From contig DASYXW010000029.1 in assembly GCA_035934405.1 (NCBI GenBank), positions 1-64,000 of the forward strand: a stretch of 64,000 nucleotides of DNA, written 5' to 3'. This DNA is from DASYXW01 sp035934405 (GTDB taxonomy: Bacteria; Acidobacteriota; Terriglobia; UBA7540). Below, one piece after another: positions 20,101 to 27,001 of this stretch (its first letter is position 1; each line of letters begins with the position of its first letter). Below the pieces are notes generated by a model, which saw only the letters and a program-made list of their open reading frames with translations, was not told the origin of the DNA and did no database searches. A program made the position numbers and the translations under genes.

Positions 20101-20538
20101 TTGCTCGAGATTCGCTCCCGGCGCCGCTTCGGGAATCTCATGGTCGAAGCCCACCACGTCGCCCGCCGGGGTCACGTCGACGCGAAACTCCTCTTTCTGC
20201 TGCGAGCGGAACCAGCGATGCTCCCAGCGCCACAAGTGGACCGGCCCGCGCGCCAGCGCCTGCATCCGGTCCAGGCCCTGCGTGCGTTCAAGGTAGAGCT
20301 TGGTGTCGTCGTTGTAATCGAAAATCGCGGCGTGCAGGTAGCCGTCCACGTGAAAACCGCGGTCGGCGAGGAATTTCGCCGCGATCGGTGTTGATTCATC
20401 CTTGTTGACGCGGAAACTGATGGAGGCCTCAGGAAAGGCCCGACCGAAGTACTTGAGAGCCACGGCAAATGACACCGCGGCTACGACGAGCATGATGCCG
20501 ATGATCCGATACTGAGCGGAGGTCAGCTTGATGGGCAT
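17182..20538 (-). CDS. Very large duplicated CPBP family intramembrane metalloprotease
   Basis: An 1118-residue polytopic protein with two halves. Each half has an extracytoplasmic PepSY-like region followed by membrane helices. Residues 95-157 and 670-728 are clearly homologous (LWRWEHRWFRSQQKEEF versus LALWEVRYFRPLQQEEH). The first half has a CPBP (CAAX protease/bacteriocin-processing) domain with Glu423-Glu424-x3-Arg428, His457 and HYSVD (His495, Asp499). The membrane part of the second half has no EExxxR and is presumably inactive. CPBP proteases process membrane substrates; the target is unknown. The ATG at 20538 begins directly before the first helix. Confidence 0.85.
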   Translation of the reverse strand: MPIKLTSAQYRIIGIMLVVAAVSFAVALKYFGRAFPEASISFRVNKDESTPIAAKFLADRGFHVDGYLHAAIFDYNDDTKLYLERTQGLDRMQALARGPVHLWRWEHRWFRSQQKEEFRVDVTPAGDVVGFDHEIPEAAPGANLEQSAARAIAERFLTTVMNRSLGDLEFVEAVTTQRPARADHAFTWKQKSVNLGDGSLRIEVDVAGDQVSGYTEFVKIPDQWSRDYQRLRSRNDLAQIVDQVLWFFLSVALIAVLILRLRDRDLPLGLAAVFGFVGAGLFFLSQLNSFGQEKFFHYLTTDPYSSFLVKYVVTSLLEALAAGVGLFLLVAGSEPMYREGFPHLLSLRGALSWRGLRTRSFFIANVVGLGLTFVFFAYQTVFYLAANKLGAWAPTDVNFSNDLNTRLPWVAVLFGGFLPAVMEEMQFRAFAIPLLKKLVRYMPLAIVLAAFNWGFLHSAYPNQPFFIRGIEVGVGGIIIGFIMLRFGIVATMIWHYSVDALYTAFLLLRSPDRYLMASGAATAGIMLVPLAVALVAYWKTGTFADESELTNSSAGIRREPPGDAAAATGVAPLDYQPLGRRRLIGAAALVVMFIAVAAIPVYRFGEGFKVGVARAEAIRSATAFLEARHVSPADYHSVAQLGDHVDDLDLKYLLQYRSLDESDRIYRQATKLALWEVRYFRPLQQEEHLVFVDPEDGKVFAYRHVLDEDAPGASLTPDQARSLGSKFLEEQGYNLAGFDLQRSEAQKRKAREDYTLVWQAKAGDPRNVAAAYYRLEEDIAGNEVAGFVRSFKLPDEWVRRQEARGLGNTLLSVAQVLFLGLLLAGFIYLLVAQIRKEEVRWRPALKVGIAAALVFAVSGLNEIPVLYQGYNTSVPLTSFWIELAAVDAILVLGLGLFAWLLVALATSLYPDIRKISSGAARQRWRRDALIAVVVSLAAGAAMNKMDAYVARRFHAIAPVGGDIVQGLSAAWPGTAFFLHAVLYDGVLITASLAVVIRLVRLTQTHEAWWRELAVLLLVLFLGPPNAHSVPEFALAWGLSLVHLAIAAGIIVLFFRDNVLAYVAATFCLGVAQPLVELFSQPAPFFRTNGVVLAVLAAVVLAWLFLPVSRSGAGAAAPS

Positions 20539-20607
20539 GAAGGTTTCAGTTCACAGCGGATCGTTGAAAGTCGAAAGTAAAGGCCGCCGTACCGCCATTT
20601 CCCGGTT

Positions 20608-21093
20608 TCAGCCTTTCACTTTCAACTTTGGACCGTTAACTGTCAACTGCTTTTGCAGCACGAACGCGGCCATACCGTTGGCGTAGTAGTCCTCAACTCT
20701 CTCCACCGTTTCGTAACCGCGCCTGGCGTAGAACGCCTGGGCCGCGACATTGTCTTCCGCGACTTCGAGGCTCATGGTCCGGGCGCGGCTAGCCCGCGCC
20801 CATTCCTCGGCGGCGCCCATCAGGGCGTCGCCAACGGCCCGCCGCCGCCAGGCTTCGACGACGTCAATGGTGATGATGTGGACCGCGCGTTGCGGAGTCC
20901 GATCGTCCATCAGGGCAGCGATCAGGAAGCCCACGATTCCGCCCTCAGCCTCCGCCACCCAGGTTCGCGAGTTCCGGTGGCCGATGAACCCCGCGATCTC
21001 CTCCCGGGAATAGGAAACTCCGGATGGGAAGCAAGCCTGATCGATCTGATAAAGGATTTCGAGGTCGGACGGCCGGTAAGCGCGAAGCGTCAT
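20608..21093 (-). CDS. RimI-like GNAT N-acetyltransferase
   Basis: A 161-residue acetyltransferase of the GNAT fold, closest in look to ribosomal-protein alanine acetyltransferase RimI. The acetyl-CoA pyrophosphate loop is RRRAVGDALM (about 83-92) and the C-terminal block FYARRGYETVERVEDYYANGMAAFVLQK is typical. The final 12 residues (LTVNGPKLKVKG) are encoded by a heptamer array (20613-20647) and are not part of the fold. The ATG at 21093 overlaps the stop of the upstream deiodinase-like gene as ATGA, so the two are translationally coupled. Confidence 0.88.
   Translation of the reverse strand: MTLRAYRPSDLEILYQIDQACFPSGVSYSREEIAGFIGHRNSRTWVAEAEGGIVGFLIAALMDDRTPQRAVHIITIDVVEAWRRRAVGDALMGAAEEWARASRARTMSLEVAEDNVAAQAFYARRGYETVERVEDYYANGMAAFVLQKQLTVNGPKLKVKG
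20613..20647. repeat. Heptamer array encoding the acetyltransferase tail
   Basis: CTTTCAC, TTTCAAC, TTTGGAC, CGTTAAC, TGTCAAC in exact seven-base register. Read on the minus strand it supplies the last codons of the GNAT gene. Confidence 0.7.
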
Positions 21094-21809
21094 GAGCGCG
21101 GAGGCACCGAAGAAGGAACGATCTTGCCGAGTGTCTTGGCTACTTGATCGGGATGGAAACCAAAAGGGCCGGCGGCGGATTTATAGGCGATGCGGCCGTC
21201 GCGGCCAATCACATACAGGCGATCGGGCCAGGCGGTGTAATTCCGCTCAGTCGAGTTCTGAAGGTCGTCCACCACCGCCGGCAGCTTGAGACCCAGCTTG
21301 GTGACGCAGGCGCCAGCTACCACGCAGCGCTCGTCGAGCGTCCGCTCGCTCGCCTGAAAAATGCGCGCCTTCACGTTATCCTCATCCTGCCAGGCGTCAA
21401 TGGGATGAGCCTCTTCGATGTAGACAACGTAAAAGGCCACGCGATCCTGGTATTGCTGGTAGAGCTTATTGAGCGCGGGAACCTCCCGGCGGAACGGTGG
21501 TCAGGTGTAGCTGCCGAACACCAGCACGACGGGCTTCTGTCCCTGGAAGGACGCGAGCGTCACGTCCTGTTTCTTGTCTTCCGTGGTCAGAGAGAAGTTG
21601 GGCGCCGGGTCGCCGACCGCCAGACGCCCGGCGCGGGCGTGCAGCCACAGCGGCTTGAAGGGCAGGATCATGAAAGCGACGACGTCGGGCACGTGGGACA
21701 TGATGCGGCCGAAGCGTTCCGGCGGCTGGTACATGGCGGCAAGTGTCGCGGCCACCAGCAGCGCGTACAGCACGGCCACCACCAAGACAACCTTGATCAG
21801 GGTTCGCAT
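21090..21809 (-). CDS. Membrane-anchored deiodinase-like redoxin, probable selenoprotein (in-frame TGA read as Sec)
   Basis: Read through one TGA (21503-21501, codon 103), this is a continuous 239-residue protein. It has an N-terminal membrane anchor (about 1-27) followed by a thioredoxin-fold domain. The active site is VFGSYT-U-PPFRREV, matching the SxTU-PPF site of iodothyronine deiodinase-family proteins. The family hallmarks YVVYIEEAHPIDAW (about 128-141) and PDRLYVIGRDGRIAYKSAAGPFGFHP lie in the same frame after the TGA. A SECIS-like hairpin follows the TGA. AAGGAG precedes the ATG at 21809, and a promoter lies at 21848-21876. The true stop overlaps the GNAT start. In bacteria such proteins are thought to act as reductases or peroxidases; the substrate is unknown. 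The alternative is a TGC-to-TGA nonsense mutation or sequencing error. Confidence 0.85.
21473..21490 (-). promoter_or_regulatory. Candidate bacterial SECIS hairpin
   Basis: Starting ten bases after the TGA, GC-CGGGA pairs with TCCCG-(C)-GC around a GGT apical loop. That is seven base pairs with a one-base bulge. The loop guanines lie 18-19 bases after the TGA. Bacterial SECIS elements, which bind SelB, have a small apical loop with a G in its first two positions at about this distance. It lies inside the coding sequence, as bacterial SECIS elements do. Confidence 0.6.
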
Positions 21810-21847
21810 TCAGCTCCTTTCCATCGCGTCACCATCGAAGGGTAGCC

Positions 21848-21876
21848 AGTATAGCAAGTCCGGGCGGCGAGTTGAA
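21848..21876 (-). promoter_or_regulatory. Candidate promoter of the deiodinase-like/GNAT operon
   Basis: On the minus strand TTCAAC (21876-21871), 17 bp, then TATACT (21853-21848). Predicted start near 21841, about 30 bp before the ATG at 21809. Confidence 0.5.
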
Positions 21877-21925
21877 GCCGTTAAGCAGCAACGACGCCAT
21901 CGCGCGTGATAAACTCGAAGACGTG

Positions 21926-22483
21926 GTGAAGCGCCAAGCCTTGCATTCGGTGTGCGCCCTGGCCTTGCTCGTTGGCGGATGCCCCCGGCATTCGGCCACC
22001 CGGCTGATGTACGTCCCCACGCCGCCCCCTCCTGCCGCGAAAGCTGAGGCCGAGATCGCGACTGGCGGCACGCTGGTCATCGAAGAGCCACCGCCGCCAG
22101 CACCACCCGAGCAACCGCCTGCCGCCCCGGCGAATCCGGCGCCGGTCGAGTCCGCGCCTCATCGCCGCCGACCGCAGGCGTCGGTGGTGGAAAAGCCCGC
22201 GGAAGCCCCCTCCCTTCCGGCGCCGGCACTTGAGCCACTCGCCGACGCCCAGAGAAGGCCTTCCCTCAACACTCAGGTGGTTGCGCTGCAGGAAGCATTG
22301 ACCACACGCATCAAGCAGGCCGACCGCCTCGATCTTAACCCTCGCGATCGCCAGGCGCTCGAGGATGCCCGAGGATTCCTGGCGCAGTCCCTCCGCGCCC
22401 TGCAGGAAGATGCCGTGGACCGGTCGCTGAAGCTGGCGAGGAAGGCGTCTCTGTTGCTCGATGCGCTGGAGCAAGAACGCTGA
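21926..22483 (+). CDS. Proline-rich lipoprotein of unknown function
   Basis: About 185 residues if started at the GTG at 21926. That start gives a lipoprotein signal peptide, KRQALHSVCALALLVGGC, with a lipobox ending at the cysteine. An upstream ATG at 21872 would put extra charged residues ahead of it and overlap the divergent promoter, so I prefer the GTG. Residues about 30-110 are Pro/Ala-rich and would span the cell envelope. The last 75 residues form a helical domain (LNTQVVALQEALTTRIKQAD and so on). No enzymatic motif is visible. It is divergent from the selenoprotein operon. Confidence 0.7.
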   Translation: MKRQALHSVCALALLVGGCPRHSATRLMYVPTPPPPAAKAEAEIATGGTLVIEEPPPPAPPEQPPAAPANPAPVESAPHRRRPQASVVEKPAEAPSLPAPALEPLADAQRRPSLNTQVVALQEALTTRIKQADRLDLNPRDRQALEDARGFLAQSLRALQEDAVDRSLKLARKASLLLDALEQER

Positions 22484-22621
22484 GACACGGGGTCGGGATT
22501 CGGCTTGCCTGCCCGAGCAACGAAATCGGCAACGCAGCCTGCGTCAAAACGCCGCACGATCCCCCATCAGGCAGGCCATGGTGAAGGCTGAGTGAATTTT
22601 GCCCCAGTGCATCCTTTTTCC

Positions 22622-22651
22622 TTGACAAAGCCCGCGACGGCACTTTATTAA
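22622..22651 (+). promoter_or_regulatory. Candidate promoter of the MgtE-N/CBS gene
   Basis: TTGACA at 22622-22627, an 18-bp spacer, and TATTAA at 22646-22651. It lies about 85 bp ahead of the ATG at 22735. Confidence 0.45.
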
Positions 22652-22734
22652 CAACTGGGCGAGCCTGCGCACCCGCGACTCGCTGCCGGCGGCTGAACAC
22701 CTCTCCCTGAAGTAGCTTTGCACCGGAGATTGGT

Positions 22735-23976
22735 ATGATCTTTTTCACCGAACTCGAGCGGCTTCCCGTCTTTGACGCCACCGGCGAGTATCTGGGACGC
22801 CTTGCCGACCTCTGCGTGGATCCCAGCGTGAACCCGCTGCGAGTGGCTTCGTATCTGGTCAAGACTCCGAAGAAGACCCTGAAATGCATCACGCACGAAC
22901 AAATACAGTCCATTTCCGTCCGCGCGGCACAGACCACGGTTCCGGCCGACGAGATCCGGTGTTACGCGCCGGACGAAGGCCTGCTGCGGATCAAGACGGA
23001 CGTCCTCGACCAACAGGTCATCGACGTCAACAACCGCAAGGTGGTCCGGGTGAACGACGTTGATTTCGATATTCAGCCCACCGACGGCCACACCGAGCTG
23101 CGCATCCTGGCGGCCAATGTCGGCCTAGCGGCGGGCATCCGGCGGCTGCTGCAGGGAGCGATGGCGAAACACCGCATTCGGACGGTTGCGAGCCTGTTTC
23201 CCTCCCGGACGATTCCTTGGGAGTTCGTGAACCTGATTGAGTCCGACCCCACCCGGCGCATCAAGCTGCGCATCTCTTACGACCGGCTGGCAAAGCTCCA
23301 CCCTGCCGATGTCGCGGACATCCTGGAGGGGTTGAGCCGGGACGAGCAAACGGCCGTGGTGGAATCCCTGGACGAAGAGACCGCGGCCCAGGTGCTCTCC
23401 GAGATTCCCACGGAAATGCAGGCGGCGATTCTCGAGAGCTTTCATCCCGAAAAAGCCGCGGATATTGTGGAGGAAATGCCGCCCGATGAAGCCGCCGACG
23501 TGCTGCAGGAAATGCCGCCGGAAGCCTCCGCCGAAGTGCTGGCGGATATGGAAAAGGATGAAGCGAAGGATGTCCGGCAACTACTCGGCTTCGAAGAAAA
23601 AACCGCCGGCGCCTTGATGACCACCGATTTCATCGTTGTGGGCGAGTCCGCCACGCTGGAAAGCGCCATCGTCGCCCTGAGAAATTTCGAGGGACCTTTC
23701 GAATCCGTGCATTTCATCTACCTCGTGAACGACGTGAGTGGCCTGTGCGGGGCCGTGCCCCTCGCCCGCATCCTGCTGGCGGACTCAGCGACGCCGCTCC
23801 GGAGCCTATCCACCGATCCCATCATTTCCGCCCAGGCGCACGACGACGAGAAAACGGTGGTCAACCTGTTCCACAAATACAACCTCGTGACCTTGCCCGT
23901 GGTGGACGAAAAGCGCCGCCTGCTGGGCGTGGTCACTGCCGACGACGTGCTGGCGCTGGTTGTCAATCGCAAATAA
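22735..23976 (+). CDS. PRC-barrel/MgtE N-terminal/CBS domain protein, soluble regulator of metal transport
   Basis: A 413-residue soluble protein. The N-terminal 150 residues contain two PRC-barrel-like segments (LERLPVFDATGEYLGRL and later VIDVNNRKVVRVNDVDF). Residues about 180-285 are MgtE-N superhelical repeats (LHPADVADILEGLSRDEQ, FHPEKAADIVEEMPPDEAADVLQEM). The rest is a CBS pair beginning GALMTTDFIVV. In MgtE these cytosolic domains sense Mg2+ and gate the channel, but here no membrane domain follows. The next gene, 99 bp downstream on the same strand, is an Nramp-type transporter. This protein is therefore a plausible metal-sensing partner, which is an inference from context. Confidence 0.88.
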   Translation: MIFFTELERLPVFDATGEYLGRLADLCVDPSVNPLRVASYLVKTPKKTLKCITHEQIQSISVRAAQTTVPADEIRCYAPDEGLLRIKTDVLDQQVIDVNNRKVVRVNDVDFDIQPTDGHTELRILAANVGLAAGIRRLLQGAMAKHRIRTVASLFPSRTIPWEFVNLIESDPTRRIKLRISYDRLAKLHPADVADILEGLSRDEQTAVVESLDEETAAQVLSEIPTEMQAAILESFHPEKAADIVEEMPPDEAADVLQEMPPEASAEVLADMEKDEAKDVRQLLGFEEKTAGALMTTDFIVVGESATLESAIVALRNFEGPFESVHFIYLVNDVSGLCGAVPLARILLADSATPLRSLSTDPIISAQAHDDEKTVVNLFHKYNLVTLPVVDEKRRLLGVVTADDVLALVVNRK

Positions 23977-24017
23977 GTTCTCAGTTCTCAGTCGTCGGTC
24001 GTCAGTTGTTAGTTCAA
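23976..24017. repeat. Heptamer array between the CBS and Nramp genes
   Basis: Six 7-mers in register: AGTTCTC, AGTTCTC, AGTCGTC, GGTCGTC, AGTTGTT, AGTTCAA, starting at the last base of the CBS gene stop codon. Confidence 0.7.
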
Positions 24018-24075
24018 GATCGCTGGCGCTGGCCCAGTCTCGCTGAGAGAACTGCACAACTGAGAACTGTCTTTC

Positions 24076-25338
24076 ATGACGAAGCGATTCCGCCACCTCC
24101 GAACCCGCCTTCTGATCTTCCTGGCCGTGGTCGGCCCGGGAATCATCACCGCCAACGTCGACAACGACGCCGGCGGCATCCTCACCTATTCCCAGGCCGG
24201 GGCCAGCTACGGCTACGCGCTGTTGTGGACCCTCATCCCCATCACCGTGGCCTTGATCGTGGTGCAGGAGATGGTGGCGCGCATGGGCGTGGTCACCGGC
24301 AAGGGTCTGGCCGACCTCATCCGCGAGGAATACGGACTTCGGATCACGTTTCTCTTGATGGTGCTGCTCCTCGTCGCCGACCTCGGGAACACCATGTCGG
24401 AGTTTGCCGGACTCGCCTCCGGCATGTCGGTGGTGGGCGTGAGCCGCTACATCGCCGTGCCGGCGGGCGCACTCATCGTGTGGATCCTCGTCGTGCAAGG
24501 AACCTACCGCATGGTGGAAAAGATCTTCCTGGTGGCGTGCCTTTTCTACATTTCTTACCCGCTCTCCGCCTTTCTCGCCCACCCCCACTGGCCCGACGCG
24601 TTGCGCGGCACCGTGGTGCCGTCGTTTCAATTCAACTCCGGCTATTTGTACATGATCATCGGCCTGGTGGGCACCACCATCGCTCCCTGGATGCAGTTCT
24701 ATCTGCAATCCGCCGTGGTGGAAAAGGGCGTGAAGCTCAGGGACTATCGGCTGTCGCGATGGGACGTGATTGTTGGCTGCATCATGACCGACGTGGTAGC
24801 ATTTTTCATCATCGCCGCCTGCGCCGCCACGATTTTCGTGGCCGGTCACGGCGAGATTCACGATGCCGCCGACGCCGCCCTGGCCCTGCGCCCCCTCGCC
24901 GGACGCGCCGCCAGCCTCTTGTTTGCCTTCGGCCTCTGCAACGCCTCGCTGTTTTCGGCGTCTATCCTGCCGCTGGCGACGGCCTACTACGTCTGCGAAG
25001 GACTCGGAGTCGAGTCCGGCATCAACAAGCGCATCAAAGAGGCGCCGGCTTTCTACTCGCTTTACACCGCCCTCATCGTAATCGGCGCGTTGGCGGTGAT
25101 AGTCCTAAGCGAGCAAAAGCAAATCCCTATTATCCTGCTCTCCCAGGTCGTGAACGGCATTCTGCTACCCTTTGTGCTCATCTTCATGCTGCGGCTGGCC
25201 AACCGCGAGGATCTGATGGGCAAGTACCGCAATCATCGCGCCTTCAACCTCATCGCCTGGATTACCTGCGTGGTGATGATCGCGCTCACCTTGTTCCTCG
25301 TCGCCAGCTCCTTCTTTTCCGGGCACATCCCGTCGTAA
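24076..25338 (+). CDS. Nramp-related divalent metal transporter with atypical ion-binding motifs
   Basis: A 420-residue polytopic protein of the Nramp/SLC11 family with about 11 membrane helices. Canonical Nramps bind Mn2+/Fe2+ through DPGN in helix 1 and MPH in helix 6. Here helix 1 reads NVDNDAGG (Asp29, Asn30, Asp31) and helix 6 reads TIAPWMQ (Ala203-Pro204-Trp205), so the metal-selecting methionine is replaced. Loss of that methionine is known in Nramp-related magnesium transporters. Together with the upstream MgtE-N/CBS protein this suggests Mg2+ or another hard ion rather than Mn2+. The assignment is inferred. It converges with the radical SAM gene downstream. Confidence 0.9.
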   Translation: MTKRFRHLRTRLLIFLAVVGPGIITANVDNDAGGILTYSQAGASYGYALLWTLIPITVALIVVQEMVARMGVVTGKGLADLIREEYGLRITFLLMVLLLVADLGNTMSEFAGLASGMSVVGVSRYIAVPAGALIVWILVVQGTYRMVEKIFLVACLFYISYPLSAFLAHPHWPDALRGTVVPSFQFNSGYLYMIIGLVGTTIAPWMQFYLQSAVVEKGVKLRDYRLSRWDVIVGCIMTDVVAFFIIAACAATIFVAGHGEIHDAADAALALRPLAGRAASLLFAFGLCNASLFSASILPLATAYYVCEGLGVESGINKRIKEAPAFYSLYTALIVIGALAVIVLSEQKQIPIILLSQVVNGILLPFVLIFMLRLANREDLMGKYRNHRAFNLIAWITCVVMIALTLFLVASSFFSGHIPS

Positions 25339-25350
25339 CCGGTTCCGCAG

Positions 25351-26487
25351 TCAGTTCGAAAGCGTGATGAGCGACGACCTGCTGCGCGGCCCCGGCAAGT
25401 ACGGCCGCGCCGCGATCTGCCCCTCGAACCGCGACGCCCATCGGCCTGGGACGCTCGCACCGCAGCCGGGGCACTCGCCGCCGGCCGTCAGCCGGTACTC
25501 AGTGATGAGGTATCCGTAGCGCCCGATAAGCAGCGCGTGACAACTCGGGCAGTTTGTGTTTTCTAGGTAACCCACCTGGCCTGGCAGGTTGCCGGCGTAG
25601 ACGTAGCGCAACCCCGCTCGCATGCCGATTGCAGCGGCACGGACGAGTGTCTCGGGCGGCGTGTCGGCTGGGTCCGTCATCTTGTAGTCCTGGTGAAACG
25701 CCGTGACGTGCCAGGGAATGTCGGGCGAAACGCCGGCCAGAAATTCCGCCAGCCGATTGAGCTCGTCGTTCGAATCGTTGAAGCCGGGAATGAGCAGCGT
25801 GACGATTTCGAGCCAGATGCCCATGCCGTGCAGGCGGCGGATAGTGTCGAGAATCGGCTGGATGCGCCCGCCCAACTCGCGATAGTGGCGGTCGTCGAAG
25901 CTCTTGAGGTCCACCTTGTAGAAATCAATCCATGGCCGCAGGTATTCGAGCACGCGAGCCGTGCCGTTGCCGTTCGAGACGAACGCCGTCTTCAGGCCCG
26001 CGGCGCGGGCTTCCTTGAAGATGGCCACCGCCCACTCACTCGTAATCAGCGGCTCGTTGTAAGTGCTCACCACCAGCCGCGCGCCTTGCCGCAACGCGTC
26101 GCGCACCAGCGCCTCGGGGGTCGCGCCAAGCGGCGGCGAGACGGCCTGTGGGTCTCGAATCGCCTGCGACGTCACCCAGTTCTGGCAGTATCCGCAGTGC
26201 AGGTCGCAGCCCAGCATCCCGAAGCTGTAGGCTAGCGCGCCGGGCTCGACGTGAAAGAACGGCTTTTTCTCCACCGGATCGCACTGCACCCCGCCCACAT
26301 AGCCCCACGGCGCATACAGCCTCCCCTCGCGGTTGAACCGCACCTTGCACACGCCCACCTGCCCCGATGGAATCCGGCACTCGTGCCCGCAGGCGTAACA
26401 GCGCACCCAGCCCCGGCCGAGCCTCTCCGTGACTTCCGGCGCAGCCTCACGGGCGCTTTGCTCGAGAGCATCCCTCAGTGTGGGCAT
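25351..26487 (-). CDS. amrS: AmmeMemoRadiSam system radical SAM enzyme
   Basis: A 378-residue radical SAM protein. The 4Fe-4S cluster motif is CDLHCGYC (Cys94, Cys98, Cys101), preceded by a four-cysteine region (CYACGHECR, CKVRF) and followed by VSTYNEPLIT and VSNGNGT. The C-terminus adds two further CxxC pairs (CPSC, CPGC), a zinc-ribbon-like tail. AmmeMemoRadiSam proteins are widespread, often encoded with AMMECR1 and Memo homologues, but those are not nearby here. The function is not established. The start is ATG 26487, with a possible TATAAT -10 box at 26525-26520 on the minus strand. Confidence 0.92.
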   Translation of the reverse strand: MPTLRDALEQSAREAAPEVTERLGRGWVRCYACGHECRIPSGQVGVCKVRFNREGRLYAPWGYVGGVQCDPVEKKPFFHVEPGALAYSFGMLGCDLHCGYCQNWVTSQAIRDPQAVSPPLGATPEALVRDALRQGARLVVSTYNEPLITSEWAVAIFKEARAAGLKTAFVSNGNGTARVLEYLRPWIDFYKVDLKSFDDRHYRELGGRIQPILDTIRRLHGMGIWLEIVTLLIPGFNDSNDELNRLAEFLAGVSPDIPWHVTAFHQDYKMTDPADTPPETLVRAAAIGMRAGLRYVYAGNLPGQVGYLENTNCPSCHALLIGRYGYLITEYRLTAGGECPGCGASVPGRWASRFEGQIAARPYLPGPRSRSSLITLSN

Positions 26488-26666
26488 ATCGAACGAGTCC
26501 GCCTAAAACCTCTGCTGTCATTATACCCCATATGCCTGCAGCATCCGGTATGCGCGCAATACTGCACCCTGCCGGACGCTTCCCAAAAGGCAAGTATATT
26601 CTTACCCTAACTAGGCTACACGGTTGGCGCGGTGGCGCGCGATCGACTCAAATCGGGTGGCTGGAT

Positions 26667-26742
26667 TGGTGGACCTGGAGGGGTTCGAACCCTCGACCTC
26701 ATGACTGCCAGTCATGCGCGCTCCCAACTGCGCCACAGGCCC
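26667..26742 (-). tRNA. tRNA-Ala(GGC)
   Basis: A complete 76-nt cloverleaf on the minus strand. The acceptor GGGCCTG/CAGGTCC contains the alanine identity pair G3-U70. The D-arm is GCGC/GCGC, the anticodon stem CATGA/TCATG with loop CTGGCAG (anticodon GGC), and the T-arm GAGGG-TTCGAAC-CCCTC. The 3' CCA is encoded. Confidence 0.97.
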
Positions 26743-26922
26743 ACGGCCACAGGATCTCGCTTCCATGCTTGTAACACGCGGGCGGCGAAGTTGTCAATGA
26801 AGCTGGGATGACCTCGTCCTTAACCTGATGAACCGGAAACTCTTGAACCTCGAAAATAATCTCACTCGCTGCCATTGATTAAACGCCGTTGCCGATTACA
26901 TCAGCGCCATCGCGACAAAAGC

Positions 26923-26948
26923 AAAAAGGCCCAGATAGTCGCTGAGCC
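26923..26948 (-). terminator. Rho-independent terminator behind a 5S rRNA remnant
   Basis: On the minus strand GGCTCAG (26948-26942), loop CGACTAT, CTGGGCC (26934-26928), then TTTTT. The 7-bp stem has one G-U pair, with a second T-run following. It sits 15 bp beyond the 5S-like fragment. Confidence 0.75.
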
Positions 26949-26962
26949 GTTTTCGTTGATCT

Positions 26963-26998
26963 AATCCCGGCGACGATCTACTCTCCCCGGCGCTGCGC
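26963..26998 (-). pseudogene. 3'-terminal remnant of a 5S rRNA gene
   Basis: Read on the minus strand, GGGGAGAGTAGATCGTCGCC with GGGA after it matches the conserved last 25 or so bases of bacterial 5S rRNA (GAGAGTAGG-CGCCGCC type). The rest of 5S is absent: the sequence upstream of it (plus coordinates above 27000) is heptamer repeat DNA. A terminator follows, as at the end of an rRNA operon. Confidence 0.5.
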
Positions 26999-27001
26999 GA
27001 T

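Noticed and set aside
21501..21809. Treating the deiodinase-like gene as a simple frameshift or nonsense pseudogene
   Set aside because: The frame is the same on both sides, the only interruption is TGA at the Sec position, a SECIS-like hairpin follows, and downstream coupling is intact.
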